Part shown: piece by piece, positions 22,201-31,674 of the stretch
How the letters are laid out: the number at the start of each line of letters is the position of its first letter
How positions within the stretch are numbered: position 1 is the stretch's first letter
Source: Cliona cf. orientalis
Lineage: Eukaryota; Porifera; Demospongiae; Clionaida; Clionaidae
Direction of reading: 5' to 3'
Assembly: GCA_963930775.1 (NCBI GenBank)
Contig: OZ005690.1
Location: 4,882,225-4,946,224, forward strand
Length of the DNA stretch: 64,000 bases
Notes under the pieces: generated by a model
The model's input: only the letters and a program-made list of their open reading frames with translations
Databases searched by the model: none
Told to the model about the DNA's origin: nothing
Position numbers and translations under genes: made by a program

Positions 22201-25200
22201 TGTGATACAGGTAAATACGTATACGTGTTGGTTATAGCTTTTATTGCTATGCTTTAGCTCATGTAGTGGTACATGCATTTTGGACAAGAATAATCAAATC
22301 AGCACCTCTGATTTGCCCACGATTGGTCAAATGAGCCAAGCATAGCGTACATTGTCGCGGAAATTCAGATGGTCGTATGGGTGGGTGCCACAAACACAAG
22401 ATATTTCTTGAATATTGTTCCCATACGTTTTGTATAGCATTTCGTGGAATAAAGTTTGCCATAACGATTGCCTATCATCGCGCTTTAATGAAAGGTCTTG
22501 GAGGAACTAGTGCCTCATGATTCAATCTGAGATTCTAGTATCCTTAAAACACATTTTAGAGGTTGTAAATCACTACCATCAGCAAATGACACCAAAACTG
22601 AAGAAAGGAAGGTTTTCCGAAGAGCCGATTCCACATAATACATATTATACGTTCCTATTTGTGTCTCCCAATTTAAAAATGAACATTGTGCAAAGATCAA
22701 ACAAAAACCTTCCATTGCCTGAGTTTAATAAGTACTATTTGAATATTGCAGAGATCATACCGTATAGCGGGAAATTTTCGAGAGAGAAAACTTTCGCGGA
22801 TCAGTAGGAAAGGAGCATTTCGCGGAGAAAACTTTCGCGGAATGTTAAAACTGATCACATAATGGGTGTGGCATGCCTAGAATTTCGTGGAGAAAACTTT
22901 CACGGATGGCGGGAAAATCGCGAAATTCGTGAAAGTTTTCTCCCTCGAAAGTTTCCCGCTATACGGTATTGAGTTTGCATGCAATCATTGAAGTGGATGG
23001 TTTATAAAGCATCATATTCAACTATTGGCATAGTATTATGAGCACCACATATTCTTGGTGATCATAATAATACCGTATGTGTTCTAATATAGGCGCCGCC
23101 CTAATTTAGGCACCCTTTGAGACCTGCGCAATTTTTTTTTCGGTTCTAATTTAAGGCGCCTTTCCGGACATCAATTATTTTTAGGCGGCGCCTATTTAAT
23201 TGGAACGTATTGCCACTATATATATCGTCGATTGATCTATCGAGCTTGTAGTTTAGATGTCAAACTAAGCTGTCTCTAATATTTATATGGGCACTTACCT
23301 ACTGCTTTGATATCTTTCTGCAGTCAGAGACAACCATTCTGATGGCTATGGTACCAGCAACTCGAGCACTCAGGCGGTCTAAGGACTGGGACACCCATTT
23401 CAGAGCATGATTTTAGCTGTAACTTTAGCCACCATATCTCCAGAACACTACATGTTGTGAACAAGAAAGTTGCACCATAAGATAGACCAACCATTTCTCT
23501 AACCGCAAACTAATTAATGGCCACGCCCATTAATTAGCTGCCTCCTGGTGACGTCATACGTAAAGGCTATTCCGAAGACAAGATCGATAAAGGCGGCGGT
23601 GAAGATCAATCTGGACGACTGTCTCTCTAGACCTTAAATAAACTTTATATGCCTAACTAATAAATGTCACTGGGGCAAGTTGATCTGTCATCGTACTGAG
23701 CGGGAATGCCCCAAAGTGTCATAAACCTAAGGTCACACGAGGGTTATTTACCTGAATATCTCCCGTCTCGCTCAACAGTTCTTCCTGCCCCAGGGCATTA
23801 TGGCTTAAAATCGTTGTTACTTGCTTCGTACAATGGAGATATCTTCATAGCTAAGCGTCTTCATCGCCACCTCAGCCAACCTCTGCCTTTGTACAGCTAC
23901 CAAATGGCCATGATCGTGATCATGTGACTAAACGTATTGAAGTATATTGCGCGCACGTGACTCCTGCTGTGGCGCGCGCGTACCCAGTCCTTAGATTACC
24001 TGAGCATGATCAGAGTGAAACTTCTAAAAAGAACTGAAATTAGAACCATATATTTAGTTGCTTTCACCACCGTCATATTCACTGCCACTAAGTAGTAGCT
24101 ACTGGTTAGTGATAGCGCTTGAGCTCTGGCAAAACTTCCAGAACCATTCTAATTGCAGCGCTTAGGCGCCTCCCTAATTTAGGCACCCTTTGACTTGCTC
24201 GTGAACTTTTCAGTTCTAATTGGAGGTGCCTGCGCGATCTGTAATTATTTTTTAGGGGCGCCTAAATTAGAAAGTATACGGTATTATGCAAATTATAATC
24301 ATTAATAATTTTTGCAGGGGCTATACCGTTGACAATTTCAGGCAATTACCCTCATATTATGCTATACCATGGTGAAAACGATCACTATAGACCTAGTTGT
24401 TCTCGAGGGAGTGCTTTTGGTATCTTATGCCAGGGAGATACATCCAAGCCAAAAGAATGTCAGCATCTTGATGTTCGTCTCGTCAATGGAAGCAGGAATA
24501 CAGAAAGAAGACTCGAATTCTGTGCCTATGGTTACTGGTCTAACCTTTGCACTGACAAGTCAAGACCTGGTGATTCATATGAGATGAGTAATGCGTGGCC
24601 TTCAAAAGCTCCACAATTAATTTGTCGTAAACTTGGATTTCCAACGGAAGGTAGCTTGTTTCCACAATATTCTGACTAACTTTTATTACACAATAACCAC
24701 TAAATTCCTGCAGTGATGCTGTACATATCTGTCGGAGCTCCATTTGGATCAAGCCCTTTGTTGCTTCCTAGTGTTGGTATTCGTTGCCTTGGCTTTGCTT
24801 ATGGTTCTATATACGACTTCAATAGGATCCAGGATATAAGTGACTGCCAGATCATTAACCAGTCCAGTTTTTGTCCTGTTAGAGACAGACTTGGAATCTC
24901 ATGTGGAGGTACTGACACAAACTGTCTTGTGCGTCATACCATATTATTACTATTTTTCATGGGTCTAAGAATATAATAGTTGAGACTTAGTAGGGTATAA
25001 TGCACCTTACACAATTATAGCTCTGTAGAGCACATACTCCACATACTGTATCTGTATCCTGCAGTGCATCTGTTTGCGCACGGAGGGGAGGCATGAGCCG
25101 ACAATTCATGAGGGTAGGGTTGATAGGTAGCTATGGCCAATAAAAACACAGTGTTTTGACACTCGTGGGCCGTACCAAATGGTTAGAAGTATGATAAAGG

Positions 25201-28200
25201 AATGCATTTTTTGTGCTTATAAGCAGATGCTCAAGAACTAGCAATTTTCATAGTAACGACACACACAACTGCTCAGGCACATTAAGGACTGGGACCCGCG
25301 CGATAATGATATTCATAGCAGGGTCCCCACCCACCGTACAGCTATCTCCCAGATCAACGAATTTTACACCGAAAATCCAGCACATACGTGATAATCCTTA
25401 GACTTTATCAATGATTCGTCCATGTATAGCCAGTAGGAGACCTTCTGAATAGCGATTCTGGAGCAGCTAACTGACAGGTCATGTGACCTAAGCCACACCC
25501 ACTAGTAGTGAAGTATAGACGACTTAAGGCATGAACATTTATCTCATTAAAAGGTGTAAATCGCACCATATAACACATATGCATACGCCCACTAGTGGTC
25601 AAAAATACACTATGGGTATGGGAAGAAATCCTCTAAAACACTTATAAAATAGCAAGGACTCTTGCCATGCATCTATCGCCATAATAATCATGGATACTTT
25701 AGTGGACGATCTTACTGCACTCAGGCTCTAGGGTGCTGCTCGATTTTTATCGTGTCGTAGCAACTGAGAGTATTTCTATTCTCATATACAACTAATACAT
25801 TTGAGGCAGCAGCGAAGGTGCGACTCAGTGCAGTTAAGGCATGTCACCAGTGAATTTTTTTTACTCTTTTAACCTAGATTGAGAGCTTATTCTAGAAGTA
25901 TTAGAACATGCAGTGCTGTCTCTATGGTGCTCATATGAACGTTCAATCCTAGTACTATCCCCTTAACACTAAAACAACAAACCAATTAAGTAGGAGGAGC
26001 TTCTGAAGTCACGCCCTCCAAACGTAAAAATCGAGTTTGCCAGAGGGGAAGAACCCCTTGTATCCCGACCTTAACCAGCATGTAGACAATACTAAAGGTG
26101 TTCTAAGTTTTTGTCGGAGCGATAGTGGATAAGTGCTATAGCTGAAGAGTTAACCGCAGAAATGACAAAAATCGGTGGTTCGGCGGCCGACGTTTTCGCA
26201 TGTAATGGCCGAGTGACAAACTAAGGCAACAATCACTCCTGTAGAACAGCTTTAAGCTTGGCAAAGAGTCGTTTGATAGTAGAGACAGAAAACTAAACGA
26301 ACGTTTAGGGGTCTGGCAAGAATTCGGCGGCGATTTCGAGGCTAAAACTGCGATCATGCGGCCTGTCCGCCATGGCTTGTATGCGGTTGATATGGAATGA
26401 CGTCACGTTACAAGACCGTTAATTGGCTCGTAGTCGGGCGCGCGCACAACGAACGGTGACTGTCCTTAACTGCACTGAGGAGTCGCGCCTGGTCACACCT
26501 CCTGGTGGTCATCTAATCAGCTAAACGTTCACGCCTTAAGTCGTCTATAGGAATAGGTAGACTGTGCTAGGCGGGGTGTTGGAACAAGATGGTTAGACGA
26601 ATTCTGTCGCTCATAGTACTTATGTAAGTAATATCTAAAGATCTGCAACGCCGCTGTGGGCTAGCGTAGTCTGAGTCTTTTTGTACTTATGTCCCTTACT
26701 GACTTAGCACAGACTGATCATATCACATGAGCATACACAATAAGTAGAACAGCATTATGCAATGCGATTACGTCATTAATAAACCTAATAATCATATCAC
26801 TAAACCACAAATCAGGAACACAACTCAACTAATTAAACAGATCAGGAAATACAGTTATTACAGATCTGTCGTTTGCAATTTTTAACTTACCCCTCCAATA
26901 TCTCAAAAGAAGGCTTTAAATAGAAAGTGGGAGTGTAGGGCACTTTTGTTGATTTTCACCTCTCTCTGCCAAATAAACGGTCATTTAAAAAATTGCAAAC
27001 GACAAAAATGTTATAAATCAAAGTAAGAAACTACGACTATGGCTATCTAGCTCATCCATGGCCGAGAAGTTCACTGCCTAGTTGATCCATGTTGACTGAA
27101 GTGCTTCTACAAAAATAGAGGTGTGGCCGTTGCGGTTTGATGGGCGGGGCTAAAAGTTGTGTCATTAGCTACATCAAAGGTTGAAGAACCTGGGATAACT
27201 GTCATATTACTTTTCATTTTGCTGTAACTATGCTTACAAGACATTGTAAAAACAGTAAAATTTAGCTGGTCCCAGTCCTTAACTGGCCTGAGTGATTTCT
27301 GTACCCCCTGTTCCCTTTGTGTCATGCAGAAAGAGAGCAGTACAAAATATCGATTGAAGTTTATCCTGCTCAGGAAAGCTACGATATTGGAACCCAAGTA
27401 ACCCTCAGATGTATTCTACCACCCTCACTTCAGAGATCTCCTTTCATAACAATTGACTGGAAGACGACTGTTCCTAATGTGCTACGTTATGTTGGGGTTG
27501 ACAGATCTAACGTATCGTTTGTAGTACCTGCCCATCATCCAATGTCAGCTAATTATTACTGCTCTGTACAAGGAATGGATTATCCCCCGACTGAAGTAGC
27601 TAGACAAAGAATTACCATCAAGATTAAAGGTGCGATAAAATCAATAGCTAAGTGGAAATTTTCACCAGGAGAACATTTTTGCCAATTTCTCTGCCTACTG
27701 TCACCAGTGAAACTAGAGCTCTGTAGAGCACTTACCCCGCAAACACATTGCGCAATCTATAGTGGTACACTGCATGCAGGGGCTTAATTTCTCACTCAGC
27801 TCAGGGAGGCAGTGTACACATGCAATGGCAACCATGTGCTTATGAGAGAATTCTCTGCTGTTCAGTGCCACAATGTGAGGTAAACAAATCTTGTGATACA
27901 TAGATGCAATAAAAGAGCTTACTAAATGGTATTTGTAGAAGATCTAAAGCTAGGAATCAGTTTATATTGTAGACAAAGTAGTTTACTGTCTATGACTATT
28001 AGTAAAAGTGTCGGTAAACGTAATTCAACAATGGGCAACCATTTTTGTGGGTTGCACATTAGAACCATCGGGAAGATGGGCAAAGATATAAAGCCAAGGC
28101 GAACTTTTGAGCAAGACATATCTGCCGACTTGTAGCCGCTCCGTGTTCTTTTGAAGATAGAAATCCATTTTGGTAATCTGAAAGTCGGCGATGGAAAGCA

Positions 28201-31058
28201 ACTCAATATGGCAAGCAAGAAAGATATTTTACAAGAAGACGAGGAATATGGGTGAAGCCATACTTTTTCAGTCTGAGTCCGAGTAGAGACAATTATTAAT
28301 TTTAGAACATTTCGACGATCTTTACCGGTTCATTCATTGTGCGCATGAGCAGAAAGCGCTAACTAGCTTCGTCCCTAGTCTCACTAGCCACACCCGGATT
28401 GGGAGGTATTGCACGCAAGACTACCTAAGACAACCTAGACTACCTAAGACTAGCTAAGAATGCTCATGCATTGTGCATTGAGTGGGCGCTGTCGATGATT
28501 GGTGTGGTTATGATGGCTAACAAAAGGGATAATTTGTGATGATTTGAAACACACTGAAGCCAGTTTGTCCCCAAATTTGACTGATTCATTGTGCTTACGG
28601 GTCACTCAAATGCCTAGGTCTCGAGGTATGGTGATTTTTGTGTTTACGACAGCTCTGTAGAGCACATAGCTACCTCGCACATTTGCCCTACTGCAGGGCT
28701 GTTTGATGACTTAACAATCCTTTCCAACACCATGCTTGAGCATGTAGAGTCATATCAACATATGCTAGTAGAGTGGGTGTAGTCGATAAACAACAGGAAT
28801 GCTGAACAGAGAGTGCACCATTTGTAGTAAACGTTTTTGAGCAATTCGAAGTGCGTACAATTGATTATGCTTATAGTATGTACAGATACCTAAAACTCGA
28901 GGTCTGGCGATTTCGTGCCAATGCAACGACGACAATAGACGATTACTTTATCCCTTGTGCATGCATGTTGGATAACAACAACGACAATACCACTGAATAC
29001 TTGCGCTAATTTTGTCCTCTACTTTATAATATTATATTATAATAATATGATTGCAGATAGGATATTATTATGGCGACTTTTGGCAAAATTGTTTTCCAAC
29101 AAAAATAATATGTATGATGGATAAGCAAAAAATATATTTCTCCAATTATGCTAAGCATGTAGCTATGACCACTTGTAGCTTTACTTCAAAGAAGCAATAT
29201 TGATGAATATATCCAAGTTGAGGAACAAGGCAGTGTGCGCCTCCAGGTTGAGACACCAAATATCACCGATATCACTAGATTGCTCTCTGAATTGACGTGG
29301 TATCATAATGGAACAGTCATGCTACCTATCTCCGATGAAAACGAGAGGATCACATTCCGTGATGATAAGAAAACACTCACAATTTCTAATTTTTCATCTA
29401 CCGATGCTGGAGTATACAAAGTTCAATTCAACAAAATTGATGTGCAGCCTTACAATCAAACTTGCAATGATGAAGTTATTTCTCTCCTCAGAGGCTACCC
29501 AATCCTCGCACCTGCTGTATTCTGTGTCAATGTTAATCCATGTACCAGTGAAGATCCCACTACTCTACAAGTTCAAAGGATTAGTGTACGTCGACTAAAC
29601 TTTAATTTGAGAGATGGGTTGACATTGGTGGCAGATGGACTAGCCAAAAGCACTGAAGAACTTCAGTATTTATCTCTCGAATGGTACAGAAATGGAAAAA
29701 TTATTTACTTTAGTAATTATTTTTATCAGCGAACTCCACTGCAACAGCAATATCCAATAATCAGTCAAGAGCTGCAAGCTACTAGTTCAGAAGTAGGTTA
29801 CAAATACACTGGGAGATACGAAGTGGCATTGACTATTAAACCTTATATTTATGATCCTGGCTCAAATTGCCAGGCCTATTATGGCCAAATACTTGCACCT
29901 TATGCATCCAGATATCGTTATAAGCCTGAAGTGCCGCTTTCATGGGGGTATATTGATGTCAGCTATCACAAAGGTAAATAATAGTATTATTATACATAGA
30001 AGGGATTAATTTTATTTTGACATTGCATAGATGTGGACTTATACTTTAATACTGATGAGAATACGACCACTACTACTCGGGATGAAGGTGCTACTCTTGC
30101 CTGCCAAGCTAACGTTGGATTTCCTCCATTTTCCAACCTCTCTCTCATCAAGAACCAACGGACAGTGGCTGTCTCATCGATTGGAATGCTACAGATAAAC
30201 ACAAAGAGTGTCCATGCAAATCCTTTTGGATTGTATATCTGTCAGTTAAATACCTCTGGGGAGATATTTGAGGAGTCGACGTTTGTGAAAGAACAAGGTT
30301 TGCACCCTTCATGCTTGCTCACTTGTGAACTTAAGTTGTGATTGTTTGTATGTGCATTATTTAAATAATTTGCAGTGAGCTTTATGATGGCGATTGAGTT
30401 TGATAGCCAATTTGAAACAATTTGTGATAATTCAACCGTAAGTTCACTTAGTTATTTGCACCCTTTAATTACAGCGTGAATTCTTAATAATTATACAGGA
30501 ATTTATAGAACAAGCATTATTCTCGAAAATCAGCACAGAATGTCGCTGCAACTTCAGCAGAGATGACTTCATTGATTCGAGCACTGACTGCGAAGACAGT
30601 GGCAAACTTACATACACATCAACTATAGAATATTCAAACAATGAAGGTTCTGAGACTGCTTCTGTCATCACTGACAGACTCATCCATCAAGCTCCCTTCT
30701 CTTTGGTAGTGGAAGGAATGCTAGTTGGAGTTGTAGCAGTGGATTGTACCAGTTGTAGAAGTTCCCTACAGTCTGACGATACTTGTAACTCTTTCTCCCC
30801 AGCTGCAGTGAGTGGCTTGTTTATTGGTGGTTTTGCCACTGGTGCATTCTCATTACCATTTTCATCGTGATAATTATAGTGTGAGTAACTATAATTATTA
30901 ATCGTGACATTAGCTAAACTTGCTGTCACAATAATTATTATAGAATTAGAGCAAACAAGCATCGTCATCCAAATACCAAGGGAAGTATACCAGGTGAAAG
31001 TGAGAAGACTCCTAATGAGTACGCTCTAGTAGCCCAGGGTTCTAAGATAAACCACTAA
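7255..31058 (+). CDS. SRCR-Ig transmembrane receptor, gene A (21 exons, two frame breaks)
   Basis: I read 21 exons with GT-AG borders. Joined, they total 4,483 coding bases, and 4,485 (1,494 residues) if one missing base is allowed in each of exons 13 and 20. Order: signal peptide [20 protein letters not shown]; seven SRCR domains; about four Ig-like domains; a juxtamembrane cysteine-containing domain; one membrane span; a short basic tail ending near NEYALV. Almost every intron is phase 1, and each SRCR domain is split in two after its CRxLG motif. This is the layout of a surface recognition receptor; the ligand is unknown. Gene B repeats exons 1-6 at high identity. Frame breaks: TAA at 22,172-22,174 (exon 13) and TGA at 30,868-30,870 (exon 20), each from a one-base shortfall. 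It is therefore either a recent pseudogene or an intact gene with two assembly gaps. The nearest families are sponge SRCR and scavenger-type receptors. Confidence 0.75.
9783..10397. mobile_element. ACCCCGCGCG-type MITE in gene A intron 6
   Basis: Gene B has the uninterrupted site (AACTTTAATTGTGAAC near 56,117-56,132), so the inserted block can be delimited. The left end begins ACCCCGCGCGCATGCGCAA and the right end is GCGCGCGGGGTATTTGCTCC followed by AGAGCTCTAGTTATT. These ends form an inner inverted repeat. Related copies are at 31675-32057, 35186-35555 and, reversed, about 27715-28965. The target duplication is short and ambiguous (about ATT). Confidence 0.75.
10494..11182. mobile_element. 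Long-TIR element (CAAGAGTATATAATAG ends) in gene A intron 6
   Basis: The ends 10494-10593 and about 11085-11182 are near-perfect inverted repeats of about 100 bp starting CAAGAGTATATAATAGAG. The flanks GTTGTAG (10487-10493) and ATTGTAG (11183-11189) look like a 7-8 bp target duplication with one mismatch. Gene B has a single GTTGTAG at the empty site (near 56,194). A CAGTGGCGG element is nested inside. No transposase is seen. It is hAT-like by duplication length only. Confidence 0.75.
10613..10969. mobile_element. CAGTGGCGGATCC-TIR MITE, 5-bp target duplication
   Basis: It starts CAGTGGCGGATCCAG and ends CTGGATCCGCCCCTG, flanked by GTCTA on both sides (10608-10612 and 10970-10974). It is inserted inside the longer element at 10494-11182. 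A second member of the same size is at 56543-56896. It is non-coding. Confidence 0.8.
11496..12084. mobile_element. Mutator-like MITE with 9-bp target duplication
   Basis: The ends are TAGTCTATCGAGCTAGACCC (left) and its near-complement (right). Longer inverted arms contain CCCTTCC, TTGCGCTTGTATTGTACGCG and a G-rich run. The 9-mer GGTGTTCAT flanks both sides (11487-11495 and 12085-12093). Gene B has this site once, interrupted later by a different MITE. Long inverted ends with a 9-bp duplication point to the Mutator superfamily. Confidence 0.8.
13697..13723 (+). other. Potential G-quadruplex in gene A intron 8
   Basis: Four runs of 8, 6, 5 and 5 guanines are separated by single T bases. This satisfies the strongest intramolecular G4 pattern (short loops, long runs), on the transcribed-sense strand about 70 bases after exon 8. 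Confidence 0.6.
13775..14180. repeat. Dispersed repeat, second copy at 17300-18010
   Basis: The block starting CGCTGGATATCAATC and ending GGGCGGGGCCACATATT recurs in direct orientation at about 17,305-18,000. The second copy has an extra ~250-base insert around 17,490-17,800. The two copies lie in introns 8 and 9 of gene A. No coding content is recognised. Confidence 0.6.
14272..14645. mobile_element. MITE with TACCATAGAAACTG ends
   Basis: The left end TACCATAGAAACTGGTTGTT is matched in reverse by AACAATCAGTTTCTACGGTA at the right. The interior is rich in TTAAGCGCAT motifs. TA at both ends suggests a Tc1/mariner-type target. It lies inside gene A intron 8 and has no coding capacity. Confidence 0.65.
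14751..15552. mobile_element. Giant foldback element, arms over 300 bp, gene A intron 8
   Basis: Arm 14751-15078 is repeated in reverse complement at 15238-15552, for example GGAAACTGCTCACGTGAGCA near 14,780 against 15,498-15,517. The flanking TCATAGATATTAT is part of the arms. Transcribed as intron, it would form a long hairpin with a 160-base loop. Confidence 0.75.
15609..16119. mobile_element. MITE with TAGCGTAAGTTATCAA ends
   Basis: The terminal inverted repeats of about 17 bases start TAGCGTAAGT and enclose 510 bases with CGATCGGTTGAC-type internal sequence. It lies directly beside the giant foldback. No gene is seen in it. The following stretch, 16,120-16,898, is also intronic with no recognised content. 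Confidence 0.5.
19195..19826. repeat. Recent 311-bp tandem duplication in gene A intron 12
   Basis: Two copies of a ~311-base unit (GTTGCCATGGCAGATCTC at 19,201 and 19,512) are almost identical; the second has about ten extra bases near 19,725. Inside each unit a ~69-base subrepeat (ATCATAAAA, AGTTAGTGAA, CAGGGTGGT) occurs twice. Confidence 0.85.
19830..21417. other. Intron 12 of gene A, middle part
   Basis: I see no coding exon or clear element here. It is AT-rich with scattered degenerate repeats. The region 21,240-21,300 has a short run of CATCATAGGTTTCATCATAG repeats. Confidence 0.4.
21418..21752. repeat. Tandem duplication, about 154-bp unit
   Basis: The block CTTTTGTCAATACAGTGGAG starts at about 21,418 and again at 21,572, each followed by CCACCAGTACAAATTGTG and GAATTTTGTGGC. 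The second copy has an insert near 21,670. Any reading frame across it is a consequence of the repeat. Confidence 0.75.
21762..21825. repeat. Poly-G tract followed by poly-C rich tract
   Basis: Twenty-three consecutive G (21,762-21,784) are followed after CAAT by several C runs. The two halves can pair into a hairpin, or each strand can form G4/i-motif structures. Length here is unlikely to be exact in any assembly. Confidence 0.7.
22758..22968. mobile_element. MITE with TACCGTATAGCGGG ends
   Basis: The left end TACCGTATAGCGGGAAATTT pairs with the right end GTTTCCCGCTATACGGTA. Internal copies of GAGAAAACTTTCGCGGA repeat. TA termini suggest a Tc1/mariner-type MITE. It lies in gene A intron 13, just after exon 13. 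Confidence 0.75.
23071..23211. mobile_element. Short GGCGCC-rich hairpin MITE
   Basis: TACCGTATGTGTTCTAATAT then AGGCGCCGCC at the left pairs with GGCGGCGCC...TTGGAACGTA at the right. Relatives occur at about 24134-24283 and 53081-53310, all sharing the (T)TCTAATT and GCGCC blocks. Confidence 0.65.
23369..24004. mobile_element. CTCAGG...AAGGACTGGG TIR element, small member
   Basis: The left end CTCAGGCGGTCTAAGGACTG and the right end CAGTCCTTAGATTACCTGAG are inverted repeats of about 22 bases. The two bases CA flank both sides. A longer member with the same ends is at 25272-27292 and is flanked by TG on both sides, so a 2-bp target duplication is likely. Confidence 0.65.
24134..24283. mobile_element. 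GGCGCC-rich hairpin MITE, second copy
   Basis: The interior shares TTAGGCACCCTTTGA and GGTTCTAATT-type blocks with 23071-23211. It ends AAGTATACGGTA about 35 bases before exon 14 of gene A. Confidence 0.55.
25272..27292. mobile_element. 2-kb CTCAGG...AAGGACTGGG element filling gene A intron 15
   Basis: CTCAGGCACATTAAGGACTG at the left is matched in reverse by CAGTCCTTAACTGGCCTGAG at the right, and TG flanks both sides. It carries a nested element (25514-26549). No transposase is visible. It ends about 37 bases before exon 16. Confidence 0.65.
25514..26549. mobile_element. TATAGACGACTTAAGG MITE with its own internal insertion
   Basis: The ends are TATAGACGACTTAAGGC and its complement. The shorter relative at 61004-61310 shares about 290 bases with it in reverse orientation. 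Here the interior is expanded from about 25,840, where CTCAGTGCAGTTAAGG appears and reappears inverted near 26,465, which marks a third nested level. Confidence 0.65.
27330..30297 (+). other. Gene A exons 16-18: Ig-like domains
   Basis: Exon 16 (27330-27629) encodes one Ig-like domain with the C...W...YYC pattern (VTLRCIL, TIDWK, ANYYCSV). Exon 17 (29179-29973, 795 bases) encodes about two more: the first has LTWYHNG and DAGVYKV but lacks the usual cysteine pair, and the second has LEWYRNG and TGRYEVAL. Exon 18 (30031-30297) encodes a canonical one (LACQAN, GLYICQL). All three exons start and end in phase 1, so any could be skipped or swapped without changing frame. Confidence 0.75.
27715..28965. 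mobile_element. Reversed, longer copy of the ACCCCGCGCG family, gene A intron 16
   Basis: CTAGAGCTCTGTAGAGCAC then TTACCCCGC at the left is the complement of the family's right end. The segment near 28,915-28,965 (CGATTACTTTATCCCTTGTG) is the complement of its left end. The interior is larger than in the other copies and repeats AGCTCTGTAGAGCACAT near 28,652, so it may itself be composite. Confidence 0.55.
30376..31058 (+). other. Gene A exons 19-21: juxtamembrane domain, membrane span, tail
   Basis: Exon 19 is 30376-30437, exon 20 is 30499-30880 and exon 21 is 30944-31058, ending in TAA at 31,056-31,058. Exon 20 reads [11 protein letters not shown], then [11 protein letters not shown], then [17 protein letters not shown] and [14 protein letters not shown]. 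It resembles a SEA-type juxtamembrane module only loosely; no clear cleavage motif is seen. The hydrophobic run [11 protein letters not shown] is in another frame (one base missing near 30,838-30,845). That frame runs through a good donor (GT at 30,881) into exon 21, whose tail is [15 protein letters not shown] and [11 protein letters not shown]. As the sequence stands, frame 0 stops at 30,868-30,870 and the protein would lose its anchor. Confidence 0.65.
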
Positions 31059-31301
31059 AGAATGTAGCTAATCCTTCCAAGCTAAGACTTAATATTAATT
31101 TTGATCACTCTTAATAGCTATAGCTATATAGCTAGCTGCATGATGATAATAATAATGCTATGCATAATTATCATGGTATATATACATTACTTTATACTAT
31201 TGCTCCTCTCTATTATGTGTGATCGAAAATCATTGCATGACTGATAGATCTAGAAGTTTGCAACACTCCACCATTCCCTCCAATTTGTGATGCTAAAAAT
31301 A

Positions 31302-31397
31302 ATCCATCAAGCTCCTTCTCTTTGGTAGTGGAAGGAATGCTAGTTGGAGTTGTAGAAGTTGATTGTACCAGTTGTAGAAGTTCCCTACAGTCTGATG
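31302..31397 (+). pseudogene. Detached fragment of receptor exon 20
   Basis: These 96 bases closely repeat 30,679-30,778 inside exon 20 of gene A (GGAATGCTAGTTGGAGTTGT and CCAGTTGTAGAAGTTCCCTA). There is no splice site or matching continuation. It is a remnant of another receptor copy in the same orientation. Confidence 0.75.
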
Positions 31398-31674
31398 CCA
31401 CTAATGCACCTATCAATGTATTGCCCCACCTACCCTAGTGTGGGCATATGTGGGGATAGGGTGGGGATTTGACCACTACTTTTATCAAAGACATACCAAT
31501 CCCACCTATACTACTGAATGTGCAGGTCTTTGTGCAGGTGCACTATGCTAGACATACAAGTTTACGTAACACTCACTTAAGCCACATTAGTGTTAACCAA
31601 GGCTACTACTTGAGGTCTAGTACTAACGTCATAGTGACGCTATAATTATATATAGTCTAGTAAGGGTAATTATT

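Larger units (their letters stand above)
7255..24908 (+). other. Gene A exons 1-15: signal peptide and seven SRCR domains
   Basis: Exons: 7255-7315, 8246-8464, 8715-8864, 8932-9087, 9153-9326, 9583-9753, 12823-12993, 13460-13627, 16899-17069, 18380-18529, 18789-18886, 18930-19125, 22062-22210, 24318-24650 and 24714-24908. Domain pairs are 2+3, 4+5, 6+7, 8+9, 10+11/12, 12+13/14 and 14+15. Diagnostic motifs are VICRQLGF (exon 2), VVCRQLGL (exon 4), GVWGTIYDD and VVCRQLGY (exon 6), [14 protein letters not shown] and DAGVRC (exon 7), [16 protein letters not shown] (exon 8), [12 protein letters not shown] (exon 12) and LICRKLGF (exon 14). SRCR domains split over two exons are typical of group A; an extra VExC cysteine is present here. 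Exons 11 and 12 are separated by a 43-base intron (18,887-18,929), without which the frame fails. Exon 10 needs the acceptor ending at 18,379; the next AG gives a stop. Confidence 0.75.

Noticed and set aside
22517..22807. 96-codon plus-strand open frame
   Set aside because: It lies in an intron of gene A, runs into a MITE, overlaps an opposite open frame of similar size and matches no family.
30838..30870. Programmed -1 frameshift at the gene A membrane segment
   Set aside because: No slippery heptamer of the X XXY YYZ type is visible upstream, and exon 13 shows the same one-base shortfall, so missing bases are a simpler explanation.
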